Shown: piece by piece, positions 37,801 through 51,000 of the stretch
Layout: each line of letters opens with the position of its first letter
How positions within the stretch are numbered: position 1 is the stretch's first letter
Assembly: GCA_013396525.1 (NCBI GenBank)
Contig: VWYX01000766.1
Span: forward strand, 329,419 to 393,418
Source of the DNA: Chaetorhynchus papuensis
Taxonomy: Eukaryota; Chordata; Aves; Passeriformes; Rhipiduridae
Direction of reading: 5' to 3'
Length of the DNA stretch: 64,000 nucleotides
Notes under the pieces: model-generated
What the model was told of the DNA's origin: nothing
Database searches by the model: none
The model's input: the letters and a program-made list of their open reading frames with translations, nothing else
Position numbers and translations under genes: made by a program

Positions 37801-40800
37801 TCTTCTCTGCCCTACTGAAAGATTCAGTGATATTAATGTTTTCTGTCAGGAAAGGACAAGCAGGAAATAGCACCCAAAGTATGCAAATTATATTCATCAT
37901 AACATAAAATCCATAGTGCTGCCTCAAAGAACTATAAGGGACTCTTTTTCTTCAAAGAGTATATATTTGATTGCTTAGTAACCAAATTCCAAAACATATC
38001 TAATAGCAGAACTATTAGTGAGAATGGCAAGTGGTCAACAGTCCTTAGCATGAGGTTATAAAGTTTCAGATTAGGTTAAAAAAACCCTCTCTTAAAACTG
38101 TCTTAAAATACTTCAACCAAATCCCCCAGGGTGCTGAGCATCCTGACAGGTGTAGCTTGTAGAATTCAGCTGAATCTTGTAGCTTTTCAGATCCTTGCCT
38201 TTCATCGATTTACAGGGGAATATCATCCATATTTTAAAAAATTATTTAACCCATTACATTGTTCTGCAAAGGCATTCTCTCTGTCAAAATCGTGACCCAA
38301 AAGTAGAAGGGTGTAAGACCTTGCCTCTGCTCCTTTTCTAAACAATGAATATTTGCAAAAGTAGTCTCATTCCTATTGACTAAGACAGGTGGCTGAGCAG
38401 ACGAAAATAGACTGATGGTAATATTCTAGTTTAACTTTTGAAGCTGCTGCTAGCTGGACTTCCATTTTCCCTTTAGAGACACATAATTTCTGGAATAAAT
38501 GTACACACATAAGTAAGAGTAATAAAAAGGTAGCCCAGTACTGATGAGTGATAGCAACAGCTTCTCTGGCATTACTGGATTGTGTGGTTGTCTGTTGTAT
38601 CACATCACGCTGTACAGGTTTGCAGTGCTGCTGAGCAGAGAAATGTCTGTGAGCCTCCTGCTCCTCACCATACTCCTCCATCTCTGTCTCCTAAGATACT
38701 GGTAGCAGGGAGGAGTAACTGCAGGTTTTTGTCCCTGCATCACCATGGAAACTCGTGGAGATATAATGAAATTGAATTACAGTTTCTTCTCTGTCCTGAC
38801 TGCTGTGACAGCACAGAAATGCCCCACACAAACCTTCAAGTTTTGAGGGTGTTGGCAGACTCTGGTGCTCATGTTGACCTCCACCTTCTGGCACTTGGAG
38901 CATTGATCCTGGTTTGTGGGGAAAGAGGACACTATTTCCAGACCAAGCTGCTGTCTGGCCTATTTAGTGATCTAACTGATATTTACATTCCAGGGCAGCA
39001 CATAAGGAACTCGGTTGTTCTGAGAATAACTCCAGGGAATCTTCTGCAGCTGATTTGCATTCAAATGCTGGCAGGTACAAGTTCAGGCGAAAACCATGAA
39101 GGTTTACACATACTTAATATCTCCAAAAGAATGACCATAACACAATCATGCCACAGAAAATTGATACAGTGTTGACATTCAAGTGGCACTGCAGTAATTG
39201 CTCTCCATCCTAATTGTTCATAAAGCTGTCCAGTAGCCAAGTCACTGTGCATTGCTTCGCATTGATTGCAATTCACATGCACTGAAATTTTACTGTGGAA
39301 ATTAGTGAAAAGTCTAATTTTGCTATATTTTTAGCCTCAGAACTTGAATAACAACTAGAATCAGTGATTCAAGGAAATCAAGCATGAATGCCTAATGTGT
39401 TCAGAGTTCGTTCACTCCTGAATGAGGTAACTGAAGTTGTCTTTTCTAACACTGCATTAAACCCATGTGGGAGCAGGAGAAAAAACAGTGAAAATGGGTC
39501 CCCTTGAAGTGTCTGCTTTTTTATTATTTTATATGAACCTGTTAAACTGGAATAGCATTTTTGCATTTTAAGCTGTTCTTAATGGATATATTGTTTCTGC
39601 TGAGACCCTTTGAAACACATAAATCAAACACTATAGAAATGAAGTTTTACCCTCAGCAAATATAGATCTAATAAGTGTTGTTAGGTTCTCAATTATGTAT
39701 TCCAAATACATTTAAAAAATCAGGAAAATTATGTTTTGTTTTTTTTTTTTTAATACTGCTGAAGTGTCCCCATTCCTTGTTTTGTCCTTGTACAGCTCAG
39801 GATGAGTACATCCAAGAAGTACCTGATCTGAAACTATACTTTTCCTCTAAAACTCTCTTTATAACTTGTCTGAATCTGTTAAAAGTCTTATTCTTCATGG
39901 TTTGGTTTTTTCCCCCTAGAAACTGCCAATGAGTTTCATATCTGCTGTTGCCTGAGTGAGTTAGGTAGCCTTGTAGATTGACACAGAAGCTGTGCTTTGC
40001 CAGTCACCTCTGCTCAAAAGCTCAAAGGACTGTACTTCTGATCCTTTGTTCACACTTGTCCTTCTAGCTATTTACAGCTCAGCATTTATGCTGTCTGCAC
40101 CACCAACTCTCCTTTTCTGATCTACATCAACGCTCCTTCTGCTCCAAAGTGCTCTCCTCCCTTCTGCCTTGAAAGCTGTCCTGCCCTTCCAGCATGCCTG
40201 GACTGCTCGGATCTGTGTGGTCAGCAGGGATTAGCACTTTGTCAAAATGTTCCTTCTATCCTGCTGGCTTTTCCTTGGCACTTGTTGTCAGTTAGCGTTT
40301 TTTTACTGATTGTACCCTTGGTTTGTCTAGGCTTCCAAATAGCTTAATCTTATGCATGTCATTTATACACGGGGTTTTTTTCCTTATTTTAAACTGAGCC
40401 TTTTATTTTCCAAAAATATTCTGCCTTTTTATTTTTAACGATTTCTTTCATGCTTTGTGCCGTCCCATTTTTCCTCAGTGAAATGCTTCTTTCATTATTT
40501 GCCCTGTTTGTGTCTTCTAAGAACTGTTTGTAACTTGACTGTGTTTCTTCCTCAAATGTTGCTACTTAGCTCAAGAGAGGTTCCTGTAAAGAGATTGGTC
40601 CTGCAAGGCACTGTTGGAACTGTCAGAACAGTTCTCATACAGCTTGTCAGAATGAAATTAATTTCTTGTTACATCCATTTTTTTTTTGTTGGAGTTTTTT
40701 ATGAAAGTCATATTTTTCCATATGTAGCACACAATCTTAGCTGTATTAAGCAATTCTACAGACAATACCATCTAACACCTGTGTCACATCTGTCAAATCT

Positions 40801-43074
40801 GTGACTCTGCCTTGCCTGCATTTGGCTAGGTTGTCTGATGAGCTTTTCATAATGACCAGTAGTCTCACCATGGTTTCTTGACCTTCCCACTTATTATTTC
40901 CATGACTGGCTGTAATGTCACATGTAAGGTCCATATTTTCACTCATTTTCACGCTTAGGCAACTTCCAGCTTTTGGAGGCAACCCTGGATCCCAAGGCAC
41001 CTTGATGACCATTTGAACATCTAAATAGGTAAGAGAGTGATCTGATTGAAATTCCAACGAGTAACATTTTGTGGGGGAGAGGAAGGCACTAGAGAGAGCT
41101 AGAAAGGATGCAGTTTGAAAACAGAGAATATTTCTAACTGTAGCAGTCTTTTAGAAAACAGGAAGTGATGTGCTATGAAACAGGATGAAAAGTTGTTTTT
41201 TTTAAAGAAATACTGCACATAATTCGTAATATTCAATACTATTCAGATTCATATTCATACTGTAACAATATTAATAATTAGCAGTAAATGGAACAAAAAA
41301 TGAGCCCTTAAATATAGTGCTCTGTTTCTTCTCACCAGAGAAAACTGAGAGGGACAGGTTTAACATGTTTCATGTCAAATATTTTAAAGAAAGAGAACAA
41401 TGCTGTAGTTGACAGAGGCAGGGTCTTGTGGGCATTTGTATGTGCAGGCTGCATGCAATGAGACATGGGAGCATATTCCAGGAAATGGGACAACAGGGGA
41501 CTAAAACCGCATTTGCTTCCTTTAATCAGGCTTGGAACCAGAGCCTTGCTCATTATCAAGCCATTCTTTATATCCACAAGAGATGTGCTGTGAACAGAGA
41601 TGCCTCTTAGAAGTATCCCTCTCACTTTAGTCGTCTTCACTTCTTGCCAGTCGTCACTGTCTCCCTGTCCTGTTTCATAAAGGATTTCTTGCAGTTCCCT
41701 GACATCTTACTCTCCTTACAGCTTACTGTAATCTATAAAGGACAAATTTGTTCTAAGGAGAAGGAAATGTTGAAGGCCAGCTGTGTTTGCAATGTTTCTT
41801 TATTTCCCCTTAATTCGATAAATGACATTAATGTTTACCATCTGTTAACAGAGCTGCACTTCCCTATGTGCTACTGCTTCCACCTACCTAAGACCATTTT
41901 GAAGTACAGTCAGTACTTACTTGCCAGTGTTATTGAGTATATTCAATTAAATATCAAGAGAGAATTTCAGCACTGACTCTTCTATGTTGCCGAAATATTA
42001 CCACTGTTGTACTTTAGATAGTTCTATGGCTGGCTGTTATAGGAGTGAAAGGATTTCTTGGGAAGAATCCTGTTCTCACAGAACAAGGAAGATAATAACA
42101 TATGATGGTCTTGCAGTCATGAATGCTCATCATCAATATGAGCAAACTGCAGTTATTATTTTTGTGGATAAAACTATGTGTAAGAACAGTTAGGAATATG
42201 CACAAAGTATATAATATTCACCAGTGATTATGTTCAAAAATAAAAATGTACACAAGGTTCTTTAAATTAGGAAACATTTCCATGCAGAGTACTTCATACT
42301 CACCTAAAAACAGAATGACAGCTTTAAAAAACAATGAAGATGTCTGGAAAATCAGCCTACAGTATTTTAGCTTCAAGCTGCTGGTTTTCTTTTTTTTAAT
42401 CTCGGCAACTATTCACTTCACAGGTGTTTCCAGGAACATACACAAAGCTTCAAATACTTCATGCTAAGCTGATAAGAAACACCTCTGTAGAGAGGGCTGT
42501 ATTTTGAAGGAAGTTGTTGTTTGGTTTATCTGGATCAGCCTCCTTTAAGCAGTCCAAAAAGTCATGCACATATGTAAGTAGAAGCAAGGACAGACAGACA
42601 GACTAGTTTCACTATTTTCATCAATTTGTTTGTCAATTTTTTTAATGTATTGGGTTTTTGGGGTACTGAGTTGATGGAGATTTATCTAGAAACCATTCCC
42701 AGAGTCATCCTGTGATGCTGCTTCTTACGTGCACGTATTAACATTTTTGGGAAATATATTTTCTCCTCTGTCTCCCTCCATTCCTTTCTTCCTGCCTTTC
42801 CTCTTTCCTGCCTTTCATGTTTTCTCATAAATCCACTTATAATCATTTAGATCATTATTTTTGAGTGAAGTAATACTATTGTAGGGAATTGATAGAAACC
42901 TCTCCTGAGGGCAATGATGTTTCCATAGAATGGGTTTATGCAAAGTCTTCATTTGCAGCTAAAATTATATAATATTGTAAATATTCTGCTTTGAAATACT
43001 AATTTTAGCATAGATTCTTCTAGAAGTAAATCATCAGATATGAATACACCATCAGCATTTATCTCCCAGTTAGA
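34876..43074. other. Gene-free stretch with scattered candidates
   Basis: No recognisable gene or transposon. At 35345-35720 the sequence is more GC-balanced and retains several CpGs, so it may be a conserved non-coding element. A 197-codon frame at 38582-39175 is listed separately. Poly-A lies at about 36870-36881 and poly-T at about 39739-39751. A C/T-rich stretch lies at 42760-42825. Confidence 0.65.
38582..39175 (+). other. Unrecognised 197-codon open frame
   Basis: This is the longest open frame not created by the assembly gap. The peptide is unremarkable in composition, with a hydrophobic stretch LHLLALGALILVCG in the middle that could in principle span a membrane. I find no family motif, and the opposite strand is also open in parts (38373-38681 and 38691-38903). 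A frame of this length is expected roughly once by chance in a window of this size and composition. It could be coding only if conservation or transcripts showed it. Confidence 0.12.
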
Positions 43075-43610
43075 GAAGTACTCCAGTGGATTGGGAAAGG
43101 GCAGATATCATAGTACCTATCTGTAGAGATGTAGATTCCAGAGAATTATACAGCAGGGGCCCTAAATTCAATGCTAGAAAGTTATTGGAACAATTTATTA
43201 AGCAATCAATTTGAAGGTACCTGGAGAACAATAAGGTGGTAAGAGACAGCCAATATGGATTTGCTAAGAGCAAATAACAACAAACCGGACTAATTTCCTT
43301 CTTTGGCAGGATAACTGGTTTAGAGGACAAAAGGAGAAGCAGAAGATGTGATAATTCTTGACTTGAGTAAGGCTTTTGATGACATCCCCTATGGCACTTT
43401 CAGGGAAATAGGATGAAATTGCACATGACGAAATTACAGTAAAGTTGCTGCACAAGTGGTTGAAAAACTATAGTGGGATAGCAGTTATCAACTGCTGCCT
43501 GTCAAACTGGAAAAGTTTATCACCTGCAATATGACAAAATCCTAATCTGAACTACAATGTGAGTCAATATTTTCACCAATATTTTTAAAGTGCTGGAATA
43601 AAGAGAAACC
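43075..43610 (+). mobile_element. Decayed CR1-type LINE, reverse-transcriptase fragment
   Basis: The plus strand carries the 5' half of a reverse transcriptase domain of the CR1 kind, in order: a remnant of the WKKA-like opening (CCAGTGGATTGGGAAAGGGC), KLLEQFIKQSI, QYGFAKSK at 43251-43274, then DVIILDLSKAFD at 43345-43380, the block that holds the first catalytic aspartate. Between the last two there is a stop codon and a one-base frame shift. Downstream similarity continues weakly to about 43610. Divergence and broken frames indicate an old, dead insertion, much older than the CR1 copies at 19.3 and 56.7 kb. No 3' end with octamers is attached. Confidence 0.85.
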
Positions 43611-46578
43611 ATTTATTTTCAGCATCCTGGAGGGCCTTACAAATGCCTTCAGAGGCATGAGTAGGAGTTAGCTGAACTGAGCAGTATGAATGATGTCACC
43701 TCCTTCTCCAACTTTCCTCCACATCCTCTGCCATTGAGCGCCTGTGATGGCAATGTATATTGGAAATTAAGTTCTTTATTTGGTGATATTTTTCATCTTT
43801 CACACTCTCTTTCTCAATAGTCTTCACTAGTTCTATACACTTAAGTCCATTCACACCTCTTTTTAAAAGGAAACCTGGAGCAAGCTGTTTTTCCTCTTTT
43901 CCAATGCTTTTCTTTACCTTTGTATTTGAGATGTGAATTGACATGAGCAAGATGAAATATAACTGCAAAATAAAAAAAAAAAAAAAAGGTGGAAATTGAA
44001 TGAATGGAGAAGGTCCTTCTATGCAGGAGCTCCAGTCCTGTATGTTATGATGCAAACCAGTCAACGAAAACGTCAGGTACATTTCCAAATAGCAGGAAGA
44101 TCACGTTCTAAAATATTAATAACAGTATCATATGCAGGGAGATAATTATTTTGCAGTAGCAGTGAAAGACTCCTTACATGCTAGATAAATAATTTCTGAT
44201 AACTGTAAAATAGCTTTCTATTTTATGTATCATGTCAGAAATAAATCTATCACTCCTATTGTTTCATGTACATTGACAGCCAGTCACATCGTAGTCTCAG
44301 ATAAAGTTCTGTGCCAATTTTATGCCCCCTATTTTGAGATGGATGTATGCAGGCTGGAAAGAGTTGGGAGAACAGCTAAATTTAAAAAATATGACTACCA
44401 AGGAAAGATGGAAAACCTTCGGTTTGATGAGTCTGTGCAAAAGAAGACTTTGCAGAGAAGATAGATGGGATCATGTGTAAAACATTTTTTATGAAAAGAC
44501 ATTGTCTATTGGTCTCCACATCTTTTGAGAGCAGGAAGAAGAAGTAATTTGATTTAATTGACAGTAATGAGAATTTACATCAGGATCTTTTCTTGAATAA
44601 AAACCATTACTCTTTTGAAAAACATGCATAGGAAATTTGGGAAATCCAGATATGTTTAAGTATGTACAATGGGAACGTGCACCAGCCACAGTGATCAGGA
44701 TGGACTCTTGACTTCAGTGAGGGAATAAAAATTACTGTTTGGGTTACAACTTGCCAAGGTAGTCTTTACTAAACACAAACTAGAACTAGGAACTCTAAGT
44801 GAGGAATGCTTAGATCTGCCAGATGAAATGAAAGAATTTTCAATTTTCTTTCCATTTCCCTCTGCCCACACTGGTGGGGGAGCTTTCCTCTGGTCTTCTT
44901 CCCAGGCTCGAAACTTCCAGTAGATACCTGCTTAGCAACATGTTTTCTGTAGTCCCTTCTGGCTCTCCTGGAAAGTATCCTAATTACTTCTTCTTCTAAG
45001 GCCCATCTGCAGTCTTTTTAACCAGATATTGTCTGGAATCCCCTGTGTTGAGCTCATGCTGCAGCCTCTCTAATGCCTATGCCCCCATGTGCTCCATGCT
45101 ATACTCTGACAGTTCTCCTATCTGATCATATCAAAAGTTTCCGGGGAAAGAACTTCCCCTCCAGACACTCTCAGCTGACCTATTTTAATGTAACATAACG
45201 CACAGTGAACTCTGAGGAATGAAATTGTCTTCAAATGATAAAAACTGAATAGATAAGTAGCTGTAGGAAGCCTTTCGATACAGTTTATTCTGCCAGAAAT
45301 GAGGTGGCAGAATTCAGAATTCAGTGGTCTCTCCCAGAGCTCCATTTCTGAGTGTTTCTGGCTGAAAAACTCTAGGAAGCTGCAGCCCTCTGTCTGAAAG
45401 CAGAGCATGTTTGTGTGCAGCTGTGATTCTCTTTTTGAGCTCACAGGCATTGTGCCACGTCACCAAAACTCTTAGACTACAAAGTGGATTCTGCTCAGAA
45501 AATGTTTAGGGCTATGCATATTGATCTGATGGGATTATTCACTTGGTATCTGTAGCCACAGCCTGCAATTTCAGCTTTGTATGAAATCTCTGAGACTGTC
45601 TCTCATTTGCTTCTTGTTGGTGTCAATAGGTGCTTTTAACAAATATGAAAGCTATTAGCTTTCTGATGTATTTTCTCTCAATCCCCCATTAAAAAAAAAA
45701 AATCATTAGAAAGCCTTTTGGTGATCTGTGGCTTGCTGGTGAAGCCATCCTAGTTTCCATGACTATATTGTATAGACAACGATGGTCTTGATGACATTTG
45801 AACAATGAAACTTCCTATGAAAGTGGTTAACTTAATGACAGCATTTAGTGTATAGCTCAGATGAAAAAAGTCAAACTCTGAGTTTAGATGGTTTGACCAA
45901 TGCTACTGAACACACTTTAATGTTGCTGTCCTTGTTTAAACTAGGGTCTCATGCTACTTGAATGAGTAAGGCAAAATTAAACCAGTGTTATTTCCTAAAG
46001 TAGATGAGTAATTTATACTTCTGCTTTTATTATGTGTTCTGCCTTTACATGCACATGCTAGGTAAGTCTATATTAAGCTATTAAAGCAATAAGAGACAGT
46101 AAAAGAGACAGATATTATAAGCACTTTGAGAGCATTATGTGATTGGGGCTTTTAAGGAACAGAAATGGTTTAAAGGTTTAGAATAGGAGCACATTGCTAA
46201 GTGCCAGCTGCTGTGTGGAAACCCTTCACATGCTCAGCCTTCATTTACTGGGAGGCAACCCAAGCTGTGGTAGCTTGCTTTAGGTTTTTGCCATTTGGCA
46301 TGTGTATGGGAGCAGATACCGCTGACTGCTCAACATGCATAGCAAGTTGTGCAGGAAATTCACACAGATCTGCTGTGTCTGTGTGGAAGCTTGATAGCAT
46401 GGTCCAAATCAGTTGTGAAACAAAACAGACGAACAACAAGAATTTTGTAAAACTACTCAGCAAAACTTTCCTTAGAACATGGAGCCTTATAATGGAATAA
46501 AAATGTTCTTCCTGACACCCCTTCAGAAATACTACTGGTCCTCAGAAAGATCACCTAAAGCCAGAACTTGTTCTCTCT
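43611..46578. other. Gene-free AT-rich DNA
   Basis: There is a poly-A run at about 43972-43987. Minus-strand frames of 130 and 110 codons (43696-44088, 45118-45450) have no recognised domain. Nothing else seen. Confidence 0.7.
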
Positions 46579-46616
46579 CACTCTCATTTTATAAATGCAC
46601 TCTCATTTTATAAATG
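46579..46616. repeat. Direct tandem duplication of 19 bp
   Basis: CACTCTCATTTTATAAATG occurs twice head to tail, at 46579-46597 and 46598-46616, with no mismatch. This looks like a recent replication-slippage duplication. Confidence 0.98.
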
Positions 46617-47956
46617 CAAAGGCACTCTTTTTGCCTAATAAGATTGTTTTAGTAATAGTGTATGAATACCAAAGACTACATGTGTGGTGATGTTATCTGG
46701 AGGAAGACTGAGTTCACAAGCCCTTGAGCAACCAAGTCCAAGTTGCTGCCTAAGTTCTCTTGCACACTTTTTATTGCCACCTGTTGAACACCTTTTATTC
46801 CTTGTCTATTGAATTATTTGCTTTCAACGGTCTTTGTACACTGCATCTTTTCTAGAAGAGAGAAGAATATTCACATCATGGACTTGAGTTTATATCTGTA
46901 GCTCCTGGAGCTAAGAGGAATATCTGATTGTGCATCTGAGTATGCGTTGCTCACTCTAGAAACCAAGAAGTAACTCAGTTATAGTAGGAGTGTTTGTTCT
47001 TCAAATACCCTTCCAAAACTCATCTCCAGAATGGATTGGTCAATTCCCTGTTGTGATCTGCAGAGAATCCATGGCTTCATAGTCTGAGGGAACAATGATC
47101 TTCAGGGTTTTTTTTTCTTTTGTGCAGTAATTGCTAAACATGACCTGTTAAAGTTATATCTAAATGTTCGACTGTGGTTTTATGAAGTATTTATAATGTT
47201 TAGCAATTATGGATAAACTATGATGAACACACTTTTAACTGCTGGAGTCTTTTTAAAGAAAAAATAATTCAAGTATTTCCCATAACTGTTGAACCCTTTT
47301 CATGAAGGAAAAATTGATTAACAAATCTTGAACATTTTCTAGGTGAAATTTTCATTTTACATTTGTATTGGACAATTGCATTTTTAACCTGACAGCAGGA
47401 AACAGGTTTGAAACCAATGTATTCATACTTACTTTTACAGGTAGGTGCACAGTAGGCAGAATATTTGTGTGTTGATATATCTATCATTCATCAAAATCTT
47501 ACAGAAGTATAATGTCACCATTGTTTTGTAGAACAACAATCTTTGTAGGAGGTATCCACTGTAAGTGATTTGGATAAAGTGGATGAATTTATACTTTCCT
47601 CTCTACAGCAACCTCCTTATAAGCATGAATTCTGTGCTCTCTTTCACAGTCCCTACCTTATAGTATAGGTCTGCTGTTCTGTGAGACTGCCCGTCTGACT
47701 ACTTATCTTAACATTTATGTTGGGAGAAGCATTTTTGTTGAAAATATGTATTTTGCAGATGTTTTCCAAAGTTACCCTTTTTGTGTTAACAGTGCTATGG
47801 GGATCCATGGTGGTGGTGGGTGTGTCCTTATATCTGCTATAGCAGTCCTTTCCTGGAGCATGAACTTTTGTACAACAGTGCTTTTGCCTAAGACAAAACA
47901 GACATAGATGGGAGATTTCTGAAGTCCTGCAACATCATTCTATGTTTCCATATCAC
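46617..47956. other. Gene-free AT-rich DNA
   Basis: No gene recognised. It contains the inverted repeat at 47128-47209, listed separately. Confidence 0.7.
47128..47209. repeat. 14-bp inverted repeat with 54-bp spacer
   Basis: TAATTGCTAAACAT at 47128-47141 recurs as its exact reverse complement at 47196-47209. The layout resembles the ends of a very small non-autonomous DNA transposon, but no convincing flanking duplication is present. A chance pair in AT-rich DNA remains possible. Confidence 0.9.
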
Positions 47957-48071
47957 CAAAAATATCTTCTGTGCCTCTTTGGCTACCAAATGCAGCAAAC
48001 CTGATTTCATACTGGATACGGAGTGCTGACTTGCAGGTGTCAAGTGAAAGTCCCAGCGTCTGTGGTGGTTC
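47957..48071 (-). CDS. Candidate internal exon, gene not recognised
   Basis: On the minus strand the sequence before 48071 is a good splice acceptor: a T-rich tract ending TTTCTGTTCCAG. It is followed by an open frame that starts in phase 0 with EPPQTLGLSLDTCKSALR, continues with IQYEIRFAAFGSQRGTEDIF, and stays open to a stop at 47940-47942. A possible donor, G followed by GTGATA, would end the exon after 47957 (115 bp). The peptide has a mixed, globular-looking composition with alternating hydrophobic residues (IQYEIRFAAF), unlike the low-complexity chance frames nearby. I cannot match it to a family, and no partner exon was identified within the window. It may be real, a decayed exon or chance. 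Confidence 0.25.
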
Positions 48072-51000
48072 CTGGAACAGAAACCTTAAGACAAACAGAA
48101 TGAATACACCAAAAGGCATACAACTAGTCTGATCTCTGCAATTGACAGTCTGCATCTCAGCAAATTTCTACTGTTTTAAAAGGCACTTAAATAATGGATT
48201 GCCTCTTCTCAAGTTCCACCTTCTGAAAATGTCCTTTAAAAGAATTTTTGCGGGTGTTTGTATGAAAAATGTGTGTATATATTTTATATTATATAAAAGC
48301 AGTGGTACATGCAATAGACACTTGAAAATCACCATTTCTTTTATAGTGCACAATTTCCATGGTGGCAGCTTGGAGTGACTATTGTGCATATCCAATTGTG
48401 TCCTTGAAGAGTAAAATTGTTGTAGGTCTGGATGTCTGATAGCTTTATAATCATCCTTGCTTCTGAAATCTGTGCTTTTACATGACCTTTGTTGTTTCAT
48501 GCTATGATGAATTCAGTTTTATGTAGAAAATTATAATTGTAAGCAAATTAAAAAGCTGTATTTGGTCTCCTCTCAGAAAAGTATAACAGTGATTAAAGAT
48601 TTCCCCTGATTTTACAGAAACTGATATCAATTGCCTAGAATATGAAGGCACTTTCTTTATCATTTCAGTGCATTTTTAGAAGGGAACCATACAAGGTTTC
48701 CTTGATGGTTGTAGTGCCTGTGTGTGGTATGTTGTAGACAGCATCTGCTTCTTCACCACTTTCTACTGTAAGAAGTCCTTTCTTTAGAGTGTTTTCAAGT
48801 CCTGACTAAATAAATGAAGTGACAAAATATTTTAGACACTTTAGTATATTTAACTGCTTGTCTGAAGAAAATTTAGAGGACTTCAATACTGAGATATTCA
48901 GAGTTCTGTCTAAAGACAGGTGGATAGAGAACACTCAGATTAGTTACTATTCATCCAGAAAGGAAGAGTACTTCTAGTTGTAGGCCATTTTGAAAGTATT
49001 ATAATTATAATAAGTAACTTAGAAGTTAAATTAATTGTGTAGCCATTCTTTGGACCTTGCCTGTTGACCACTGAACTGCATCACCCAGTTCAGTATTACA
49101 CATACATCCCTCACTACATATTTATCCACTTCCTGAATGATTTAATGTTTTATGCCTTGGGGTAAACTCCCAATTCTCTGTGCAACTTTCTGCCCTCTAA
49201 GTTTAACTGAGATCAAATTTCTGAACATTATTATAATCCTCCCACTCAAGATAAAATTATTTGCAGGAAATATTTCAATCAAGATATAATTCAAGCTAGG
49301 TTAGAAGTGGGGGAGGATGAGCTGCAGAAAGGATTAGATCCATGTCAAATATGCAAGAACAGGCTGAAAAACAAGCACAATTCATAGTAGACAAAATCAC
49401 AGTACACTCCACACATAAATAAAACACCAGACACAATCCAAAGAATACAACAGGGAGTTCATTTGAGCTCAGAGTTAACATTTTTCCAATTAGATGCCAG
49501 ATTTTAGCAAAACACTATTCTGACCTTTACCTCTTAATTTGGTCATTTATACAGCACAGATTTCCAAAACCACTGCAGTGGTGGTGCTGTTTTTTTATGT
49601 TTTACTGTTTAGATATACTGAGAGCCAAAAACAACTTAAAAAAAAGATAGGAAGAACAGCTTGAAGCATCCTAGGAAAGAGAGAGATGAGCTGAGGATTG
49701 GATTTTTTTTTATTGAGGCTTCTCCAATTTGATAGCTTTATTTGGAGTACCAAGTAAGGTCACCAGATGATGGATATATCGCTTCTTAGTTAAATTTCCC
49801 TATTTATCCCATGTAACTATTTTATAGGTGTCTGTTTGGACTGAACTCCCAGAAATATCTCAGATCTTTGTGTGTATTTGAACACACTGTCTAACCTAGG
49901 AGATTCCCTCCACTCCAAGGGGACTCCTCTAATATGCCCCCTGTCTGCATCATTTCTCCTTGTACTCCTGCTGAGCCTAGTGTGCCATGAATATTTCAAC
50001 CTTCCACACCTTAATCCTAAGGAAGGGAGAAATTCATATTTCTGACTGTTTTGTATCTCCTACCACTGTCACGTCTCAGGTTTGAAGCCTCTTCTAGCTG
50101 CTCACACCACGATTTTCTGCTGAAAACCCAAGGATGTTTGTACACTGCTCTCTCAGTCGTGGTCTGCAGAGTCCCTCAGCAGCTGAGGATGTCATCAAAA
50201 GGGGAAGGAACTGGTTTCAGCCCACTGGTGAGGTGAATGAGGTAGCAGTGATGGCAGCTCCTAGCTCTTTGCCCTGAGAAGAGCAGTGCATCGCAGTTAC
50301 CATCAGGCACTGTCCCTGCAATGCCACCATGCTGGTGCATACTGGTCTTACACCAGTCCATTTCAATCCTTTCTTTTTTGTGATGGGCAGATGATACATA
50401 GAATACAAAACTGGTGCTTCTATAACCCTCGTGTATTATGACCACTGGACAGCATCTTTTTGGTTCTCTTTCATTTAGAATAAGACTTTTTTTGTTTTCC
50501 ATAAAAATTTCTGTGGTGGTGTGTTTCACAGGGATCTGTTTGTTGACCGGGCATTTCAAGTTCTTCTGTCATTGAAACAATTTTGAGAACCATAGCTAAG
50601 GAATGAAAAGGCCTAGACACAGAATAAGCTTTGCTGCAACAAAGCAGAAATTGATAAGTTCTATTACTGAAAAAATAAATGCATCATAAAATACATGACA
50701 ACTGCTTGAAAAGTGTTCAGGACTGCATGATTTTTTTCTGTTGTGTTTTCTCACAATTAAAATGCGAGCATGTATTGATTTGTGTGTATGTGTGAATATT
50801 TCTCCTCTCTTACGAACACCTTCTTTAAACAGGTTCTTTAAGCAGGTTTCTAGCATGTGAATAAGTGGCTGTCCTCTGTGTGAGACTGCAACTTCTCCAG
50901 AAGTCTTTCCATTCAATTTTTTAACCTTGGTGAAGAGAAAAGGTTGATATAGTTAAGGTTAATGACCCAATTATTTAAAAATACCAGCCATCAAAATGCT

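Noticed and set aside
39780..39932. Possible exon after a TTGTCCTTGTACAG acceptor-like site
   Set aside because: The frame soon becomes hydrophobic and low in complexity, no donor follows at a sensible distance, and there is no family resemblance.
50176..50559. 127-codon minus-strand frame as a gene
   Set aside because: No recognised motif and no splice or promoter signal; the length is within chance expectation for the window.
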